Translations under genes and position numbers: made by a program
Shown: piece after piece, positions 61,221 to 64,000 of the stretch
How the letters are laid out: every line of letters starts with the position of its first letter
Position numbering within the stretch: the first letter of the stretch is position 1
NCBI GenBank assembly: GCA_945883495.1
Contig: CAMCXS010000003.1
Span: forward strand, 108,921 to 172,920
DNA from: Akkermansia muciniphila
GTDB taxonomy: Bacteria > Verrucomicrobiota > Verrucomicrobiia > Verrucomicrobiales > DEV007
Direction of reading: 5' to 3'
Length of the DNA: 64,000 nucleotides
Notes under the pieces: model-generated
What the model saw: the letters and a program-made list of their open reading frames with translations, nothing else
The model's database searches: none
What the model was told of the DNA's origin: nothing

Positions 61221-61991
61221 ATGGTGGCGATGGGTTCTTTGCTAGTCAGCGAGTGGAGACGATGGCGAACGGTCGGCGCGTGGGTTCTAATCCTTGTAAC
61301 GTTGACGGCGGCGGCGCAAGCTGGGACGGCGCAGACATGGTTGCTGCGAAACGGGGAGGAGTATTTTGGCGACGCCAGCCGGTACGATTTCGCCTCGCGC
61401 GAGCTGACGATCACGAAAGCGGACGGGAAGTCGTTCACGTTTCCGGCGCGGGATTTGGCTTTTTCCGCGAAGTTGCAGCTGATCGATTCTCCGGCATTCG
61501 GGGAAGCGCTGAAAAGCTACCGTCCGCCGTTCATGGCCGCGTTGACCATGACGCTGACCCTTTTCGCCGCGCTGTGTCTGCCGGCGCTAATCGGGCTTTG
61601 GAGCAGCGCCCATCTCTTCGGAGCGGTGGCGGGGCCGGTGGGGCACTTGACCGGCTTCTTGAAGCTGCTGTCGGTCGCGGCGTTGCAAGCCACGGTTTGG
61701 TTCGTGGCGGCCATCACCTTTGACGGCGGGCAACCTTTGCTCCCGGACACCAATGCCGATGTGGTGATGACCTTGACCGTGATCGTGGTTGGCGTGTTGG
61801 CCTCTTCGCTGATCGTGGCGTTCCACTACCAACGCTCATTTTGGAAAGGGATGGCGATCACTTGTCTGGCGAGCGTGTTCGCCGGAATCGTGGCCACGGC
61901 CCTGAGTCTGACTTCGCTGTACTTCGCCACTCGGGTTGACTATGAAACCCTGGTCACGCGGGTTGTCTTTGAGCCGTTCGCGGTGTTTTGA
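61221..61991 (+). CDS. Hypothetical membrane protein with SHD1-like N-terminal domain
   Basis: 256 residues. I prefer the ATG at 61221, which has GGAG 5 bases upstream; the frame is open to 61170 over the SDR stop. An N-terminal hydrophobic segment (TVGAWVLILVTLTAAAQA) is followed by WLLRNGEEYFGDASRYDFAS and ITKADGKSFTFPARDLAF, the pattern of PVC SHD1-like domains. Four further hydrophobic segments span the C-terminal half. Function unknown; possibly a membrane sensor or carrier. Confidence 0.7.
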   Translation: MVAMGSLLVSEWRRWRTVGAWVLILVTLTAAAQAGTAQTWLLRNGEEYFGDASRYDFASRELTITKADGKSFTFPARDLAFSAKLQLIDSPAFGEALKSYRPPFMAALTMTLTLFAALCLPALIGLWSSAHLFGAVAGPVGHLTGFLKLLSVAALQATVWFVAAITFDGGQPLLPDTNADVVMTLTVIVVGVLASSLIVAFHYQRSFWKGMAITCLASVFAGIVATALSLTSLYFATRVDYETLVTRVVFEPFAVF

Positions 61992-62028
61992 TCGTGGGCT
62001 AGGGACGGACGGCCTTAGGTGGAGCCAT

Positions 62029-63666
62029 TCACTCCGTTTTAGCTAGTAGCGGCGCCAAATAACGGGCCGTTTCGCGGGCGATGACTTGGTAACCGGCCAG
62101 GTTCGGGTGGCGGTCTCCATACCAGCCGGGCAGGTGGCCGAAGAGGGCATCGAGCCGACTGTCGAGCACGATGACCGCTGGCTCGGCGCCGGGAAAGACG
62201 TAGGGCGTGGCCAAAGGCTGCAAGTCCGCCGGGATCTTGTCCAGCGTGTAGCGGCGATAATTGAGCAGGTTGGGGCCGGCTTTGAGGGCCTCTGCGTAGG
62301 CTGGGTAGAGTTCAAAGTAGGGCAGATTCTGCTCGCTCGCGACTTGCCGGATTAGGCCATTGATCTCGGTGCTCGCCTCGTCGCTGGAGAAGGGAATCAC
62401 TGAGGTAGGAATGAGCTGGGCGTTGGGATGATCTTCGCGAAGACGGGTAATTAGCTTCTCTAGATCTTTGGGAAAGTTCTTGGAAAAATTCTCGCGCTTG
62501 GCCCGGTCGTTGATGCCATAGCGAATGAAGATGAAGTCCGCGTCCGGTTGGGAGGCCACTTCCTTGTCGTAACGGCCAGATTGGAGGAGGCTCCAGACCG
62601 TTTCGCCGCTCAGGCCCAGATTGATGACGTCGCTCCGGTGCCGTTCCGGTGCCAGGGCGAGGAGGATGCGAATCGTGTCCTCCAGCTGCGGCTCGTCGGG
62701 CGCAAGGAGTCGCGGGAACGTTGCTGCGGTGGTGCTATCGCCAAGAAGGAGGATTCGGCTCCGTTTGGGGCCGGCGGTGGCTTCGCTGAAAGCGAACGGA
62801 GCGCGATCGCCCAGGATCTGATCCGAGGTGATGGTGGCGCAGATGCGTTTCTCGAGATACTCGATGAACAGCCCGGTGCCTCGGGCGTGGCTGACGAAGG
62901 GCCAGCTGTCCGGGTTGTACATGGCATCGGTGAGATCGCGAAGGAGCACGGCATTTTTGCCATTCTTAGTCATCTGCCGGAGGCCGAAGGGGCGGCCCGA
63001 GACGCACATATTCACATGGACCCCGGCCAGGATTACGTTGTCGATCCCACGAGCGTCGAGGAGGTTCCAGATTTCCGTGCCAGAATCGCTGATGGCGTCC
63101 TTCTCCTGGTCAATGGTAAGCAGATCGATCTGGCGGGTCCAAGGAGCCCGCGGATTGAGCCGTTTGGCTTCCATTTCCTTCGTCCAGGCGGCGCGAACCT
63201 CGGGGGCGTCGTCATTGCCGCCGTCGGCTTGATCAATGGGGTAGATGACGCCGAGTTCCGCGGGAATTTGGCGGCACCATTCGTTGATTTTCGCTGGGAG
63301 CTGGAGCGACGCGGGGGCGTTTCGAGCGCGTTCGCGGGCTGGTGTGCCCTCGTAGGCGGCCATGCAACTGCTCGGCGCGTGAATGACGAGGACGCCCTGG
63401 GCACGGGCCTTTTGAAGAACGGCGTCAAGGCGAGGCGCCATTTCTGCTTCACGGGCCATCGCGTTCTTGCAGGTATGCAGATCCCACATATCGCACACGA
63501 TGAGGGCGGTTCGGGTTGGGTCCCATGCCTCTGACGTATGCTGCGGAGCGCCGGAGGCGTTGCGCCGTTGCAGGGTGAGCTGGAGCGGGGCCGGGGCGGC
63601 TTGCGCGGAAAGGGGAAGTGGCAGCAGGGCCAGGACGATGAGGAGGGCGAATCGGAGCGAGCGCAT
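62029..63666 (-). CDS. Secreted isochorismatase-like / SGNH hydrolase fusion
   Basis: 545 residues from the ATG at 63666, which opens a signal peptide (RFALLIVLALLPLPLSAQA); a longer frame would overlap the ABC permease gene. The first domain (about 48-275) is isochorismatase/cysteine-hydrolase-like: D59 in LIVCDMWDLH and C221 in ILAGVHVNMCVSGRPF occupy catalytic positions. The second (about 303-540) is SGNH: ILLLGDSTTAA with the nucleophile S311, NLGLSGETVW, RYGINDRAK and GDRHPNLAGYQ. Both active sites appear intact. The combination suggests sequential hydrolysis of an amide and an ester in the periplasm. Confidence 0.88.
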   Translation of the reverse strand: MRSLRFALLIVLALLPLPLSAQAAPAPLQLTLQRRNASGAPQHTSEAWDPTRTALIVCDMWDLHTCKNAMAREAEMAPRLDAVLQKARAQGVLVIHAPSSCMAAYEGTPARERARNAPASLQLPAKINEWCRQIPAELGVIYPIDQADGGNDDAPEVRAAWTKEMEAKRLNPRAPWTRQIDLLTIDQEKDAISDSGTEIWNLLDARGIDNVILAGVHVNMCVSGRPFGLRQMTKNGKNAVLLRDLTDAMYNPDSWPFVSHARGTGLFIEYLEKRICATITSDQILGDRAPFAFSEATAGPKRSRILLLGDSTTAATFPRLLAPDEPQLEDTIRILLALAPERHRSDVINLGLSGETVWSLLQSGRYDKEVASQPDADFIFIRYGINDRAKRENFSKNFPKDLEKLITRLREDHPNAQLIPTSVIPFSSDEASTEINGLIRQVASEQNLPYFELYPAYAEALKAGPNLLNYRRYTLDKIPADLQPLATPYVFPGAEPAVIVLDSRLDALFGHLPGWYGDRHPNLAGYQVIARETARYLAPLLAKTE

Positions 63667-63823
63667 GATGGCGTACCGGGAAACACGCTCGGGAAGAGCT
63701 GGGCTCTTTCGGCCGGATGCCGGGCAAATGGTCAGATGGGTAAATCGGGCTGGGTTGGCATCTGGCCAAGAGGTCCGGAGACGATAGGGCCCACGCGGTG
63801 GCTCAGAGATGGGAGGCCCCGAT

Positions 63824-64000
63824 TTACCGTCCGGTTCCCCAGCGGCGGTGGAGGAAGCGTTCCCAGGGGGCGAAGAGCAGCTTGTCAGCAAGTAAGCCAA
63901 TCACGACGATGATGAGCATGACGCCGATGACTTGGTTCATGTCGTTGAGTTCGCGGCCGAAGTGGAGGAGATGTCCGAGGCCGTATCCGGTCAGGATCGT
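63824..64000 (-). CDS. ABC transporter permease, C-terminal fragment (cut by window edge)
   Basis: The minus strand encodes 58 residues up to a TAA: GYGLGHLLHFGRELNDMNQV, VMLIIVVIGLLADKLLF and PWERFLHRRWG. This matches the end of nitrate/sulfonate/taurine-type (SsuC/NrtB/TauC) permeases, where a last helix is followed by a basic LERxxxxRW tail. Substrate cannot be told from the fragment. The rest lies beyond 64000. Confidence 0.8.
   Translation of the reverse strand, partial: TILTGYGLGHLLHFGRELNDMNQVIGVMLIIVVIGLLADKLLFAPWERFLHRRWGTGR

Noticed and set aside
62548..63534. 328-codon plus-strand frame
   Set aside because: Antisense to the isochorismatase/SGNH fusion; no motifs.

Overview
The window looks like chromosomal DNA of a GC-rich member of the Verrucomicrobiota (PVC group). 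The evidence is the gene repertoire: a giant secreted ThuA/SGNH/propeller/HEAT/cytochrome c protein of the type seen almost only in Verrucomicrobia and Planctomycetes, a fused membrane/spermidine-synthase-like protein, an epimerase plus DHDPS-family pair, M81 and M19 hydrolases in one operon, and very large repeat-rich secreted proteins. This assignment is inference from gene content. I saw no rRNA, tRNA, CRISPR array, replication origin or intact mobile element.

Layout. Positions 1-9.3 kb hold a secreted propeller glycosidase-like gene (cut by the left edge), a divergent sodium:solute symporter, an M50 membrane protease, a DUF2760/Hsp70 pair, and an overlapping epimerase / DHDPS-family / hydrolase trio. 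Positions 9.2-14.1 kb hold an NhaR-like LysR regulator divergent from a ceramidase-like / SWIM / CoA-binding operon, then a CNNM/CorC membrane protein. Positions 14.3-22.2 kb hold a three-gene envelope or stress module with a clear terminator, a manganese catalase, and a minus-strand set (esterase, fused spermidine-synthase-like protein, AI-2E family protein). Positions 22.2-27.2 kb form a tight catabolic operon (SMP-30 lactonase-like, class III aminotransferase, M81 and M19 metallohydrolases) preceded by a terminator-like hairpin in its leader. Positions 27.3-29.2 kb hold a transposase remnant, a frameshifted cupin gene and an RRM protein.

Positions 29.7-41 kb hold a stand-alone AIPR-family protein (a phage-defence candidate). 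It faces a minus-strand operon that encodes a 2229-residue M6-like protein with 17 alternating C-terminal domains and two paralogous HEAT-like lipoproteins. Positions 41-50 kb hold an SdrD-B-like secreted protein, an O-antigen ligase-like protein, a PQQ-type propeller, small hypotheticals and the PVC cytochrome fusion. Positions 50-57 kb encode an adhesin fused to a PstS-like domain, and a seven-repeat FG-GAP propeller fused to two SUMF1 domains. Positions 57.6-64 kb hold DUF4058 and Uma2 genes near long imperfect inverted repeats, a probable L-fucose oxidation pair (FAH-family hydrolase plus SDR), an SHD1-like membrane protein, an isochorismatase/SGNH fusion and the C-terminus of an ABC permease cut by the right edge.

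Taken together, the region serves sugar and ester catabolism, envelope maintenance and a large secreted or surface proteome. The least ordinary items are the M6-like giant with an altered zinc motif and its lipoprotein partners, the AIPR protein with an apparent nuclease-like N-terminus, the exact 66-residue seven-fold propeller fused to twin SUMF1 domains, and the leader hairpin of the M81/M19 operon.
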